Assembly (NCBI RefSeq): GCF_022012295.1
Contig: NZ_JAKLTN010000002.1
Coordinates: 372,001 to 436,000 of the forward strand
Length of the DNA: 64,000 nt
Reading direction: 5' to 3'
DNA from: Dechloromonas hankyongensis
GTDB lineage: Bacteria > Pseudomonadota > Gammaproteobacteria > Burkholderiales > Rhodocyclaceae
The notes under the pieces were generated by a model. It had not been told where the DNA came from and ran no database searches. It saw nothing but the letters and a program-made list of their open reading frames with translations. The translations under genes and the position numbers were made by a program. Shown here in pieces: positions 55,852 through 64,000 of the stretch (positions are counted from its first letter, which is position 1; every line of letters starts with the position of its first letter).

Positions 55852-55879
55852 TTGACATCCGGATTCGGGTGAATAGAAT
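55852..55879 (+). promoter_or_regulatory. sigma-70 promoter of the phasin gene
   Basis: TTGACA, a 16-base spacer and TAGAAT. The -35 box is consensus and the -10 differs at two positions. It lies 68 bp upstream of the ATG and next to the palindrome at 55829-55847. Confidence 0.78.
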
Positions 55880-55946
55880 AAAGTCATGCTGCAGCGCAAC
55901 ATGAAGTGGGCGGCAAATAAATCACCCCAACCCCAGGAGAAATACC

Positions 55947-56498
55947 ATGTTCACCAAACCCGAAGATTTCGCCAAGTCCGGCCTCAATTTCGCCCTGTTC
56001 TTCGCCAACACCACCTTTGACGGTGTCGAGCGTCTGGCCCTGCTGAACCTGGCTGCTACCCGTTCGGCTTTCGAAGCCTCGATGTCCAACCTGAACACCC
56101 TGCTGGGTGCCAAGGACGTCCCGTCCTTCGTCGCCATCCAGAAGGAACTGGCTGCCCCGTCGCTGGAAAAAGGCATGGAATACTCGCGCAACGTGATCGC
56201 CATCGCGTCCGAAACCAAGGACAAGATCGCCAAAGAAGTTGAAAGCAAGGTTGCCGAAACCAACGCCAAGGTCTCCGGCCTGGTCGAAAAGGCCCTGGAA
56301 TCCGCTCCGGCTGGCTCCGAAGTTGCTGTCGCCGCCGTCAAGTCGGCCATCAAGACCGCCAACGAAGCCTACGAAGGCCTGAACAAGGCTGCCAAGCAGG
56401 CTGCCGAAGTGGCTGAAGCCAGCGTTGCCGCTGCCACCAGTGCCACCCTGAAGGCCGCCAACGTCGCCGCTCCGAAGGCTGCCAAGAAGGCTGCCTAA
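55947..56498 (+). CDS. phaP: Phasin (polyhydroxyalkanoate granule-associated protein)
   Basis: A 183-residue helical protein of the phasin_2 family: FTKPEDFAKSGLNFALFFANTTFDGVERLALLNL and an Ala/Lys-rich C-terminal tail (AANVAAPKAAKKAA). It coats polyhydroxybutyrate granules. CCAGGAG precedes the ATG; codon use is biased towards common codons, as for an abundant protein. A strong intrinsic terminator follows. Confidence 0.95.
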   Translation: MFTKPEDFAKSGLNFALFFANTTFDGVERLALLNLAATRSAFEASMSNLNTLLGAKDVPSFVAIQKELAAPSLEKGMEYSRNVIAIASETKDKIAKEVESKVAETNAKVSGLVEKALESAPAGSEVAVAAVKSAIKTANEAYEGLNKAAKQAAEVAEASVAAATSATLKAANVAAPKAAKKAA

Positions 56499-56542
56499 GT
56501 CGCGGAGCAGGACGAACAGTCGCAGTTGGTCTGCGGCTAGCA

Positions 56543-56577
56543 AAAAAAGCCCTTGGCAACGCCAAGGGCTTTTTCTT
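56543..56577 (+). terminator. Intrinsic terminator of the phasin gene
   Basis: AGCCCTTGGC pairs with GCCAAGGGCT around a 3-base loop, flanked by an A run and TTTTTCTTT. It may also act for the convergent parC gene. Confidence 0.9.
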
Positions 56578-56615
56578 TGCCCATATTTCGCTAAACCGGG
56601 CGCTTGCCCCGGTTT

Positions 56616-59042
56616 TTACTTGCGCGGCAGCCTGACCGGTTTGCCCTTGCCGCCGCGGTTGCCGCGGCAGACTTCCAGGCGTTCGCCCTTTAGCTTGCCG
56701 GCAACGCCGTCGACCACCGGAATGATTTCCTCCAGCGCCGTCTTGCCCGGATTGGCATCGATCAGCTTGAGGCCGCGCCCCTTGGCCAACTGGCGGATTT
56801 CCTCGACGGCAAAGACCAGCGCGCGGCCATCCCGGGTGATGCAGGCGATATCGCCTGCAGCGGGAGCGGGCTGGAAAATGGCCGGGGCTTCGCCGTCGCC
56901 GAGGGTCAGGAAGCCCTTGCCGGCCTTGCCGCGCGACAGGAAATCCTCGCCCTTGGCGCGGAAACCGTAACCGCCATCGCCGGCGACCAGGTAGAACTTG
57001 TCGCTGGAAACCGCCAGGGCCAGGCACAGCTTGCCGCCGTCCTGGAAATCGACCAGCGAGGTGGCCGGTACGCCGTCGCCCTTGCCGCCGGGGATGTCGG
57101 CGGCGGGGATGGAGTAGGCGCGGCCGAGATGGTCGAGGATGATCAGCGCATCGACGGTGCGACACGGAATGCAGGCGAGCAGGCTGTCGCCGGAGCGGAA
57201 GGTGAGCTGGGTAGGGTCGATGTTGTGGCCCGAGCGTGAGCGCAGCCAGCCGTGTTTCGAGACGATCAGCGTGGTCGGTTCGTCGGGAATCGACAGGCTC
57301 TTGGTGTCGGACAGGGTGACCTTGGCATCGGCTTCGATCAGTGTTCGACGGTCGTCGCCGTATTTCTTCGCATCGGCCTCGATTTCGGTGGCGACGCAGG
57401 CGCGCAGGGCGTCTTCGGAATCGAGCAGCTTGTTCAGGCCGGCCGCTTCGTCGCGCAGTTTGGCCAATTCCTCGCCGATCTTGATGCCTTCGAGGCGGGC
57501 CAACTGGCGCAGGCGGATTTCCAGGATGTCTTCGGCCTGGATGTCGGACAGCTTGAAGTGGGCGATCAGGTCGGCCTTGGGGTCGTCCGATTCACGGATG
57601 ACCTTGATGACGCGGTCGATGTCGAGCAGGATGGCCTGCCGGCCTTCGAGGATGTGGATGCGCTTTTCGGCGGCGGACAGGCGATGCCGGGTGCGGCGCT
57701 CGACGGTGGTCAGCCGGAAGCGGCACCACTCGGCGATGATCGAATACAGCGAGGCCTGGCGCGGCGCACCGGCGACGCCGAGCACGGTGAGGTTGATCGA
57801 GGCGTTGGTTTCCAGGCTGGTGTGGGCGAGCAGCAGGCGGACGAGGTCGTCCTGGCCCTGGCGCGACGAGGCCGGTTCGATGACCAGGCGGACATCGTGT
57901 TCCTTGCCCGATTCGTCGCGCACGCCGGATTCCGAAATGGCCGACAGGAAGGCGGCCTTGAGGTTGAGCTGTTCCGGCGTGAATACCTTCTTGCCGGCTT
58001 TTTCCTTGGCCACTGGATTGGAACAGGCTTCGATTTCCGACATCACCGTGGCGGTGGACACGCCCGGCGGCAGTTCGGTGATGACCAGGCGCCACTGGCC
58101 GCGGGCCAACGGTTCGATCTTCCACTTGGCGCGCACGCGCAGGCTACCGCGGCCGCTGCGGTAGGTGGCGGCGATTTCCTCGGCCGACGAAATGATCTGC
58201 GCGCCGCCCGGGTAGTCAGGGCCGGGGATCATGGCCAGCACGTCGTCCTCGCTGGTTTCCGGATTGCGGATCAGGTTGACGGCAGCGTTGGCTACTTCGC
58301 GCAGGTTGTGGGCCGGGATTTCGGTAGCCATGCCGACCGCGATACCGGACGCGCCATTGAGCAGGCAGAAGGGCAGGCGGGCGGGGAGCAGGCAGGGTTC
58401 GTCGTTGACGCCGTCGTAGTTCGGCTTCCAGTCCACCGTGCCTTCATCGAGTTCGGACAGCAGCAGTTCGGCTATGGGCGTCAGGCGGGCTTCGGTGTAA
58501 CGCATGGCGGCGGCGTTGTCGCCGTCGCGCGAGCCGAAGTTGCCCTGGCCATCGACGATGGGATAGCGCAGGCTCCAGTCCTGCGCCATGCGCACCATGG
58601 CGTCGTACACCGACGAGTCGCCGTGCGGGTGGTACTTGCCGATGACGTCGCCGACGACGCGCGCCGATTTGACGTGCTTCGGGCTGCGGTACAGGCCCAT
58701 GCGGTGCATGGCGTACAGAATGCGGCGCTGCACCGGCTTCTGGCCGTCGGCCACCGAGGGCAGGGCGCGGCCGGTGACGACGCTCATGGCGTATTCGAGG
58801 TAACGGCGGGCAGCGTAATCGGCCGGCGGCGGAATGTCGTCGGCCGGGCCGCTGGCGGCCGGCGGCAGTTCGGGCGGCTCGTTGCCGCACAGCACGTCGT
58901 CTTCGCCGGCTGGTTCGAGCGGGGCGGCAAGCGGCTCAGCGGGAGAATCGGCAGAGGCGGCAATGGCCGGCGGCGCAGTCTCCGGAGCGGCTGCTGGCTG
59001 CTCTTCGGCGTCCGGATTAAAAAGGTCGAATTGGTCGTTCAT
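56616..59042 (-). CDS. parC: ParC: DNA topoisomerase IV subunit A
   Basis: An 808-residue type II topoisomerase subunit. Catalytic Tyr182 is in [13 protein letters not shown]. The quinolone-determining region reads [17 protein letters not shown]: Ser143 equals wild-type Ser80 of E. coli, and Asp147 replaces Glu84. A Pro/Ala/Glu-rich N-terminal extension of about 62 residues precedes the E. coli-like start. The C-terminal part has the beta-pinwheel repeats (about 525-800). ATG at 59042. Confidence 0.95.
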   Translation of the reverse strand: MNDQFDLFNPDAEEQPAAAPETAPPAIAASADSPAEPLAAPLEPAGEDDVLCGNEPPELPPAASGPADDIPPPADYAARRYLEYAMSVVTGRALPSVADGQKPVQRRILYAMHRMGLYRSPKHVKSARVVGDVIGKYHPHGDSSVYDAMVRMAQDWSLRYPIVDGQGNFGSRDGDNAAAMRYTEARLTPIAELLLSELDEGTVDWKPNYDGVNDEPCLLPARLPFCLLNGASGIAVGMATEIPAHNLREVANAAVNLIRNPETSEDDVLAMIPGPDYPGGAQIISSAEEIAATYRSGRGSLRVRAKWKIEPLARGQWRLVITELPPGVSTATVMSEIEACSNPVAKEKAGKKVFTPEQLNLKAAFLSAISESGVRDESGKEHDVRLVIEPASSRQGQDDLVRLLLAHTSLETNASINLTVLGVAGAPRQASLYSIIAEWCRFRLTTVERRTRHRLSAAEKRIHILEGRQAILLDIDRVIKVIRESDDPKADLIAHFKLSDIQAEDILEIRLRQLARLEGIKIGEELAKLRDEAAGLNKLLDSEDALRACVATEIEADAKKYGDDRRTLIEADAKVTLSDTKSLSIPDEPTTLIVSKHGWLRSRSGHNIDPTQLTFRSGDSLLACIPCRTVDALIILDHLGRAYSIPAADIPGGKGDGVPATSLVDFQDGGKLCLALAVSSDKFYLVAGDGGYGFRAKGEDFLSRGKAGKGFLTLGDGEAPAIFQPAPAAGDIACITRDGRALVFAVEEIRQLAKGRGLKLIDANPGKTALEEIIPVVDGVAGKLKGERLEVCRGNRGGKGKPVRLPRK

Positions 59043-59119
59043 TACAAGCTTCGGGGTCAATTTTCGGTCGGGTGCGAATTTATCACGACAGCCGCCGGCC
59101 GGCGGGATTGCTGCCGTGC

Positions 59120-59662
59120 TCAGTCGTTACATTTCGGCTGATCGCCGAAGTAGGTGCAGTTGAAGAACTGGCGTTCAGGTTCCAGCCGGATGAGCTTTGC
59201 TGCGATGTTCTGCTGGTAGCGCCTGACCATCGCCTCGCCCTGGTCGCCGGCCTGAATGGCAGCGAACAGCAGGTTGATCAGTTCCCCCTCCTTGGCGTTG
59301 TAGTCCGTTTCAGAAACCAGGCCCTTCGCGTAGATCATCCAGACCTTCTGCAATTCGATGAAGACCGGCTTGAAATAGGGTCTGCCGCAAGCGCCCCAAT
59401 CGAGGAAACCGAGCACGCGGTAATAGAACTCGCGGGAAATCTCCCCGGCAATCGCCCGCTTGCCGTTCTTGCGGTTCCATTCCGTGATCTGCTCGGAACA
59501 ATCGGGATTGCTTTCGATGTACGAGGAGATGATCCGCAACGGGGCTTCGTTGAGCGCTAGGGCCGGCGCGGAAAATGCGTAGAGCCAGACGAGAATCAAT
59601 GCAAAACTGATAAGGCGGAAGCGGGACAAAGTGGATCGAATATCAGGCAGGATCTCAGTCAA
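59120..59662 (-). CDS. Secreted or membrane-anchored hypothetical protein
   Basis: A 180-residue protein with an N-terminal hydrophobic segment (about 16-35, ending in ALA) and a mature part with four cysteines (in NPDCSEQ, WGACGRP, FFNCTYF and QPKCND), probably two disulfides. The start is a TTG at 59662 following TAGGCTC. It lies 10 bp downstream of the ATP-grasp gene and is probably in its operon. No family recognised. Confidence 0.65.
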   Translation of the reverse strand: MTEILPDIRSTLSRFRLISFALILVWLYAFSAPALALNEAPLRIISSYIESNPDCSEQITEWNRKNGKRAIAGEISREFYYRVLGFLDWGACGRPYFKPVFIELQKVWMIYAKGLVSETDYNAKEGELINLLFAAIQAGDQGEAMVRRYQQNIAAKLIRLEPERQFFNCTYFGDQPKCND

Positions 59663-59672
59663 GATTTTGAGC

Positions 59673-60785
59673 CTAATTTATTGAGATCGAATGACGAGCA
59701 AGGAAGGCTCTCATCGTGTCGTCAAGGAGTCCTTTGCGATACAGCAATTGCGTCAGGTCACATCCGCCCGTTCCAAAGAGATTAACTTCCAGTGCCAATG
59801 GACCGTCATTGGATAGCGCAATGTCCCACTGCTGAAATCTGAGTTTGGGTAGTGTCAACGCTGCATCGAAAGTGAATTGACAAACTTTTTGCCAGTTCGG
59901 TACTGCCAGTGTTGCGAAGTTTACGCCGGTATCGGGGTGTCGCTCGATTTCGACAAGATCCAGACCGGTCCCGTTGATTACACGAGTAACCCGACCTGTG
60001 TCATGATCGATGGCAGCAGCCAAATTTCCGGTTTTCCCGCCGTTGTAGTTGTCGTGCGAGTTGTTGCCGGTCGGCAGTTTCCAGAAACAGCGATGCAGTA
60101 CAGGTCCTTCGTGCTCATCGCATAGTACGATCATGCGCAAGCTTGAGACTGTTTTTCCAATACTGTCGACGAGTCGGGAATCAGCCTGTATGGGCGTTTG
60201 AAAGAGATATCCCAGGCGCTCTATGTCATGAAATTGTTTTTCGAACTCGATGACTTGGATTCGTGTGCCTTCGCGCAACAAAATACAGTCATTCATCGCA
60301 TCGTAGGCATCGGCTAGAAAAGCGCCACGACCGAATCCGCTGGCAGAGGGTTTTGAGAAAAAGGGGTAGTTGTCAGGATTTCTCAGCCAGGCATGAAGTG
60401 CAGCAGGACTATTCAAGGCTATTGAACCTGCAAGCGGTCGAGTGCGGCCCGACAAATAAATAGCTTGGGTTTGCGGAACGCGGATACCGGCGTGTTGAAA
60501 AAGCGTATACATCAGGACTTTGTCCAGCCCAAGGCAATGCCACGAACGGTCATTGAGCGCGTCGAGCCGGGGTTCAACCTTCCAGCCGACGAACTGCTCC
60601 TTATCAATATGGCTCAACATGGGGTCGAAAAGGCGATAGGAATAGTAATCGCCGGGTCCAATTTGTCCCGGGGAACGAGTAAGCCGCACGATCTCGAAAA
60701 GCTGGCGAATGGGGGACAGTCCGTGCTTTGTATTTACCCGACGGGCCTGCTGTAGATATTCGGCAAGTCTGTTTAGCAATGGCAT
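59673..60785 (-). CDS. Sugar-transfer-associated ATP-grasp-like protein
   Basis: A 370-residue protein with ATP-grasp features: NYPFFSKPSASGFGRGAFLADAYD (Lys near the ATP site and a flexible Gly-rich loop), EFEKQFHDIERLG, and WDIALSNDGPLALEVNLFGTGGCDL at the metal/ATP end. This matches the group found near surface-polysaccharide genes that is thought to ligate an amino acid or similar to a sugar. Its GC content is visibly lower than the neighbours, suggesting transfer. ATG at 60785. Confidence 0.75.
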   Translation of the reverse strand: MPLLNRLAEYLQQARRVNTKHGLSPIRQLFEIVRLTRSPGQIGPGDYYSYRLFDPMLSHIDKEQFVGWKVEPRLDALNDRSWHCLGLDKVLMYTLFQHAGIRVPQTQAIYLSGRTRPLAGSIALNSPAALHAWLRNPDNYPFFSKPSASGFGRGAFLADAYDAMNDCILLREGTRIQVIEFEKQFHDIERLGYLFQTPIQADSRLVDSIGKTVSSLRMIVLCDEHEGPVLHRCFWKLPTGNNSHDNYNGGKTGNLAAAIDHDTGRVTRVINGTGLDLVEIERHPDTGVNFATLAVPNWQKVCQFTFDAALTLPKLRFQQWDIALSNDGPLALEVNLFGTGGCDLTQLLYRKGLLDDTMRAFLARHSISIN

Positions 60786-60948
60786 TAGTCTTCTCGACAG
60801 GCGCGAGTGTCTCTTTCTGTTGGCGCAATGCTGCGATATACCGCGGAACTGGCCAAGGTGGCAATGTTTTCAAGCTGGAGGGTAGAGAGGTGCCGGCAAC
60901 ATTGTCACGCTTTGGTGTCTGACTGGCGTCAGAGCATAGCTCAATGTT

Positions 60949-62013
60949 CTAGGTGCTGCGGCCCAGAGCCCGATTAATTTGGCTGAAGATCGCCAATCGG
61001 ATTTTTTCCTGAGGGGCGCGTGAGTGCTGCCTAAGTCCACCCGTTATATGCAGATTGACCGCCAGCGTCGTGCCGAGCAGCAGTGCGGCGCCGACGGTGT
61101 GGGCGATGGCGATGGGCAGCGGGAGGGCGGCGAGCACATTGAGGATGCCGAGCCCCAGTTGCAGGATGAGAACGCCCAGCAATGCCTGCCCCCAGCGGCG
61201 CAGGCCGGGATGGCGCAACAGTTGCCAGGCCAGGCCGGCGACCAGGCCGGCGACGAGCAGGGCGCCGAGGCGGTGCAGCCAGTGGATGGCGATCAGGGCC
61301 TCGCCGGGTAGCGGCTGGCCGGCTGCGGTTTCGCCCAGTTCGCGGAAAAGCGTGAAGGCGTGATGGAAATCCATGGCCGGGGTGCCGCCGTCGAGGCAGT
61401 GAGGGAAGGCGGTGCAGGCCAGGGCAGCGTAATTGCTGCTGACCCAGCCGCCGATGGCGATCTGGCCGAAGACGGTGGCCAGCACGAGGCCGGCCAGCCA
61501 GCGCAGCCTGATGGGCACGGCGGTAACCGGCAACGGGGAAGGCGCGGCTTGGCGCATGAGCAGCGCCAGCAGCAGAGCCAAGGTGCTCATGCCGCCCAGC
61601 AGATGCAGGGTGACGATGACCGGCTTGAGCAGCAGCGTGACGGTCCACATGCCGAGTGCAGCTTGGGCGCAGACCAAGCCGAGCAGCAGCGTCGGCAGTA
61701 TGGGCGAAGCGGTCTGGCGGGCGGCGCGGCGCCAGGATTGCAGGCACAGTGTCAGAATCAGCAGGCCGAGGCTGCCGGCGGCGTAGCGATGCACCATTTC
61801 CTTCCAGGCCTTGCCGGCATGCACTTCACGTACCGGGTAGCTGGCCTGCGCCGCGGCCTGTTCGTCCGGCGTACTCGGCACGCCAAGGTAGTGGCCGTAG
61901 CAGCCGGGCCAGTCCGGGCATCCGAGGCCGGCATCGGACAGCCGCACATAGGCGCCGAGGCCGATGACGAACAGGGCGAGCAGGGCGGTGACGGCGAGCA
62001 GCTTGCGGTTCAT
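60949..62013 (-). CDS. ctaA: CtaA: heme A synthase (COX15 family)
   Basis: A 354-residue membrane enzyme with eight helices that converts heme O to heme A for cytochrome aa3 oxidase. Family His and Cys residues are seen in RLSDAGLGCPDWPGCYG, EMVHRYAAG and IHWLHRLGALL. It starts 3 bp after the ctaB stop in transcription order. Confidence 0.93.
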   Translation of the reverse strand: MNRKLLAVTALLALFVIGLGAYVRLSDAGLGCPDWPGCYGHYLGVPSTPDEQAAAQASYPVREVHAGKAWKEMVHRYAAGSLGLLILTLCLQSWRRAARQTASPILPTLLLGLVCAQAALGMWTVTLLLKPVIVTLHLLGGMSTLALLLALLMRQAAPSPLPVTAVPIRLRWLAGLVLATVFGQIAIGGWVSSNYAALACTAFPHCLDGGTPAMDFHHAFTLFRELGETAAGQPLPGEALIAIHWLHRLGALLVAGLVAGLAWQLLRHPGLRRWGQALLGVLILQLGLGILNVLAALPLPIAIAHTVGAALLLGTTLAVNLHITGGLRQHSRAPQEKIRLAIFSQINRALGRST

Positions 62014-62016
62014 CGT

Positions 62017-62910
62017 TCAGTTCATCAGCCGGTCGGCGAACAGGGCGGCGAAGAGCAGGGTCAGATAGAGGATGGAATAGCGGAAGCAGGCGCGGGCCTT
62101 GGCATCGCTGTAGTTGCGGCAGAGCCCGATGGCGTTGCCGATGAAGACGAGGTCGAGCACGGCGATGGCCGCCAGGTAGAAGCCGCCGCTCATGCCGAGC
62201 GACACCGGGATCAGGCTGGCCGCCGAGAGCATCACCGTATAGCCGAGGATCTGCTGGCAGGTGCAGGCCAGGCCGTGGGTCACCGGCAGCATGGGCAGGC
62301 CGGAGCGGGCGTAGTCCTCGCGCCGGTAACAGGCCAGCGCCCAGAAGTGCGGCGGCGTCCACAGGAAGATGATCAGGAACAGCACCAGCGGTTCGACCGA
62401 TACCGACCCGGTCATCGCGGCCCACCCGAGCAACGGCGGCATGGCGCCGGAAGCGCCGCCGATGACGATGTTCATCGGCGTCGCCGGCTTGAGGATCAGC
62501 GTGTAGATCACCGTGTAGCCGACGAAGGTGGCCAGGGTCAGCCACAGGGTCAGGTCGTTGATGTAGTGGTGCAGCAGCCACAGGCCGGCGGCGCCGAGCA
62601 GGGTGGCCAGCGTGACGGTTTCGCCGGCCGAAATGTCGCCGCGGGCGGTGGCCCGCCAGCGGGTGCGCGCCATGCGCGCATCGACGGTGCGTTCGACCAG
62701 GCAATTGAGTGCCGCCGCGGCAAAGGAGACCAGCGCGATGCCGAGCGAGGCGACGAGAAAGCGGAGCAGCGGCGGAAATTCGCGGCTGGCCAGGCACATG
62801 CCGATCATGGCGGTGAATACGATCAGGCTGTTCACCCGCGGCTTGCACAGGTGAGAAAAGGCGATCAGGCGCTGGCCGAGGGGCAGACGGGGGGCGGCGA
62901 TGGCTTGCAT
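62017..62910 (-). CDS. ctaB: CtaB: protoheme IX farnesyltransferase (heme O synthase)
   Basis: A 297-residue UbiA-family prenyltransferase with about nine helices. The aspartate-rich prenyl-diphosphate site is altered relative to classic UbiA but matches CtaB: NCLVERTVDARMARTRWR and CYRREDYARSGLPMLPV. GGAGACACACC precedes the ATG at 62910. It makes heme O, the substrate of CtaA encoded next. Confidence 0.93.
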   Translation of the reverse strand: MQAIAAPRLPLGQRLIAFSHLCKPRVNSLIVFTAMIGMCLASREFPPLLRFLVASLGIALVSFAAAALNCLVERTVDARMARTRWRATARGDISAGETVTLATLLGAAGLWLLHHYINDLTLWLTLATFVGYTVIYTLILKPATPMNIVIGGASGAMPPLLGWAAMTGSVSVEPLVLFLIIFLWTPPHFWALACYRREDYARSGLPMLPVTHGLACTCQQILGYTVMLSAASLIPVSLGMSGGFYLAAIAVLDLVFIGNAIGLCRNYSDAKARACFRYSILYLTLLFAALFADRLMN

Positions 62911-62920
62911 GGTGTGTCTC

Positions 62921-63478
62921 CTAACCGTTCCGGCCTGCCTTGAGCAGGCGTTCGAGATCGCTGCGGATGTCGCGGGGCGGGGCTTCCACGGTGTAATCGA
63001 GAACCAGCCGCCCCTGCGGGTCGAGCACATGGATGGCATCAATCCTCGCCCAACTCGCCGGCTTGCGGGCGATCAGCAAGTCGAGTTGCTGCCGGGCCAG
63101 CGCGGTCAGCTCAGCCGATGGCTCGTTGTCGACCAGCACCAGCCGGCGGACGCGGTTCATTTCCTTGTACAGCGAAACTTGGACGCGGCGCAGTTCGTCG
63201 ACGTGGCGCAGGCAATCGGCCGCACAGTCGCGGCCGCCTGCGAGCACCAGCAGCCAGCGCCCTTGCGGATCGACGACCGGTTGCAGCTCGGCCAGCGGCA
63301 GGGCCACCGGTGGTACGACCAGGAAGCCGCGGTTGGCGGTGCGCTCCGGCTGCCAGCCGCCGTAGAACAGCCCGCCGGCAACGCTGAAGGGCAGGGCGAA
63401 CAGGGCGACGACCAGCACCAGCAGGCGCAGCTGACCGGTGGGCGGGGCAGGCGGGACGGGATGGGCGGCCGTATTCAT
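62921..63478 (-). CDS. Membrane-anchored protein of the cytochrome oxidase assembly cluster
   Basis: A 185-residue protein with one transmembrane helix (about 18-40) and a periplasmic thioredoxin-like domain: RWLLVLAGGRDCAADCLRHVDELRRVQVSLYKEMNR has a C-x3-C pair, and RIDAIHVLDPQGRLVLDYT follows. It resembles the SCO-like/COG3318-type proteins that accompany surf1. Its start overlaps the surf1 stop, and ctaB follows after 10 bp. Confidence 0.78.
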   Translation of the reverse strand: MNTAAHPVPPAPPTGQLRLLVLVVALFALPFSVAGGLFYGGWQPERTANRGFLVVPPVALPLAELQPVVDPQGRWLLVLAGGRDCAADCLRHVDELRRVQVSLYKEMNRVRRLVLVDNEPSAELTALARQQLDLLIARKPASWARIDAIHVLDPQGRLVLDYTVEAPPRDIRSDLERLLKAGRNG

Positions 63479-63999
63479 GGCCGGCGGACGAGCAGGAAAA
63501 GCCAGATGCCGACACTGGCGATGGCGAAACCGAACCATTGCAAGGCATAGCTGCGATGGCGTTCGATGCGCTCGTCCGGGCGCGGCCAGTCGCGGCCGAA
63601 GCCGGCTGGCGCCTGCGGGTCGAGTTGGATGACGATGCCGAGCACCGGGCCAGGCAGTATCCCGCGGAAGCGTTCCAGGTCGAGGTTCTGCCAGACCGCT
63701 TCCCAGCCGCTGACCGGCTGCGCGGCGAGGTTGAAGAAGCGCTCCGGCGGCAGGATGGCGATGCCGGTCAGTTCGATTTCGCCGGCCGGTACGGGAGCCG
63801 CCGGGCGTTCATGGTGATCGGGCGGCGCCGGCAGCCAGCCGCGGTTGATCAGCACATAGCGGTCGCTGTCGGCGAGGCGCAGCGGGGTCAGCACATGGTA
63901 GCCGGCGACCTCCCGGTACAGGCGATTGTCGATCAGGACTTGATGGTCGGCATCGTAGGTGCCGCGCACGATCAAATGCCGGTAGCGCAGGCTGTCGGC
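63475..63999 (-). CDS. SURF1-family cytochrome oxidase assembly protein (5' end cut by window)
   Basis: The C-terminal 174 residues or so of a SURF1 protein: ADSLRYRHLIVRGTYDADH at the visible edge, then RLYREVAGYHVLTPL, VLINRGWLP, and a final transmembrane helix LQWFGFAIASVGIWLFLLV. It continues beyond the window end. It assists heme insertion into cytochrome c oxidase and is the first visible gene of the leftward surf1-orf-ctaB-ctaA operon. Confidence 0.92.
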   Translation of the reverse strand, partial: ADSLRYRHLIVRGTYDADHQVLIDNRLYREVAGYHVLTPLRLADSDRYVLINRGWLPAPPDHHERPAAPVPAGEIELTGIAILPPERFFNLAAQPVSGWEAVWQNLDLERFRGILPGPVLGIVIQLDPQAPAGFGRDWPRPDERIERHRSYALQWFGFAIASVGIWLFLLVRRP

Positions 64000-64000
64000 G

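Overview
The window is high-GC chromosomal DNA of a betaproteobacterium, most likely a Rhodocyclaceae member (Azonexus/Dechloromonas/Azospira-like). That placement rests on overall gene style: a phasin, an AorABC-type tungsten aldehyde oxidoreductase, a selenocysteine formate dehydrogenase, cytochrome oxidase assembly genes and several sigma-54 activators. It is an inference, because no rRNA gene is present. I see no insertion sequence, prophage or CRISPR array.

Layout. 1-4.3 kb: a GlrK/QseG/GlrR-type two-component operon with TGTC-N10-GACA activator sites and sigma-54 promoters serving a leftward gene (cut by the window edge) and a downstream BON-domain gene. 4.3-4.9 kb: a stand-alone lipoyl-domain protein and two identical tRNA-Arg genes. 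5-10 kb: an EmrAB-TolC-type efflux operon with its MarR regulator and palindromic operators. 10-17.7 kb: aorA-aorB-aorC-moaD plus a leftward operon of an H-protein-like gene, a DsrE-like gene and mobA, then a retropepsin-like protein. 17.7-20.1 kb: a small flagellar-type protein, a glycosyltransferase and gene remnants. 20.1-31.3 kb: one long leftward unit, fdnGHI-fdhE-selA-(flavocytochrome-like)-(flavodoxin-like)-selB-selC, with an in-frame UGA at codon 196 of fdnG. 31.6-35.1 kb: tungstate transporter tupBCA and moeA. 35-47.5 kb: housekeeping and signalling genes (DUF4142 protein, MASE1-PAS-GGDEF-EAL protein, hybrid kinase, RhlE helicase, SbmA-like ABC exporter, TrmA). 47.5-54.5 kb: a PhnDCE-like importer that resembles putative selenate transporters, divergent from a sigma-54 response regulator and its Cache-domain kinase. 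54.6-56.5 kb: FliL-like protein, sirtuin, phasin. 56.6-64 kb: parC, an ATP-grasp pair of lower GC, then ctaA, ctaB and surf1.

How they fit together. Much of the window supports metal- and selenium-dependent oxidation of formate and aldehydes. TupABC brings in tungstate, MoeA and MobA build the pterin cofactor, AorABC and FdnGHI use it, and SelA/SelB/SelC insert the selenocysteine that FdnG needs.

The most interesting signal links two loci 20 kb apart. The perfect palindrome GGGACATTTTGTCCC lies upstream of the response regulator at 51.1 kb, between it and the putative selenate importer, and occurs again as a tandem pair (one perfect, one with a single mismatch) upstream of the selenoprotein formate dehydrogenase operon. 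In both places a TGGCCT-N5-TTGCT sigma-54 promoter lies about 60-100 bp downstream and points at the importer or the dehydrogenase. This suggests a two-component, sigma-54-dependent selenium/formate regulon, which I do not recognise as a described system.
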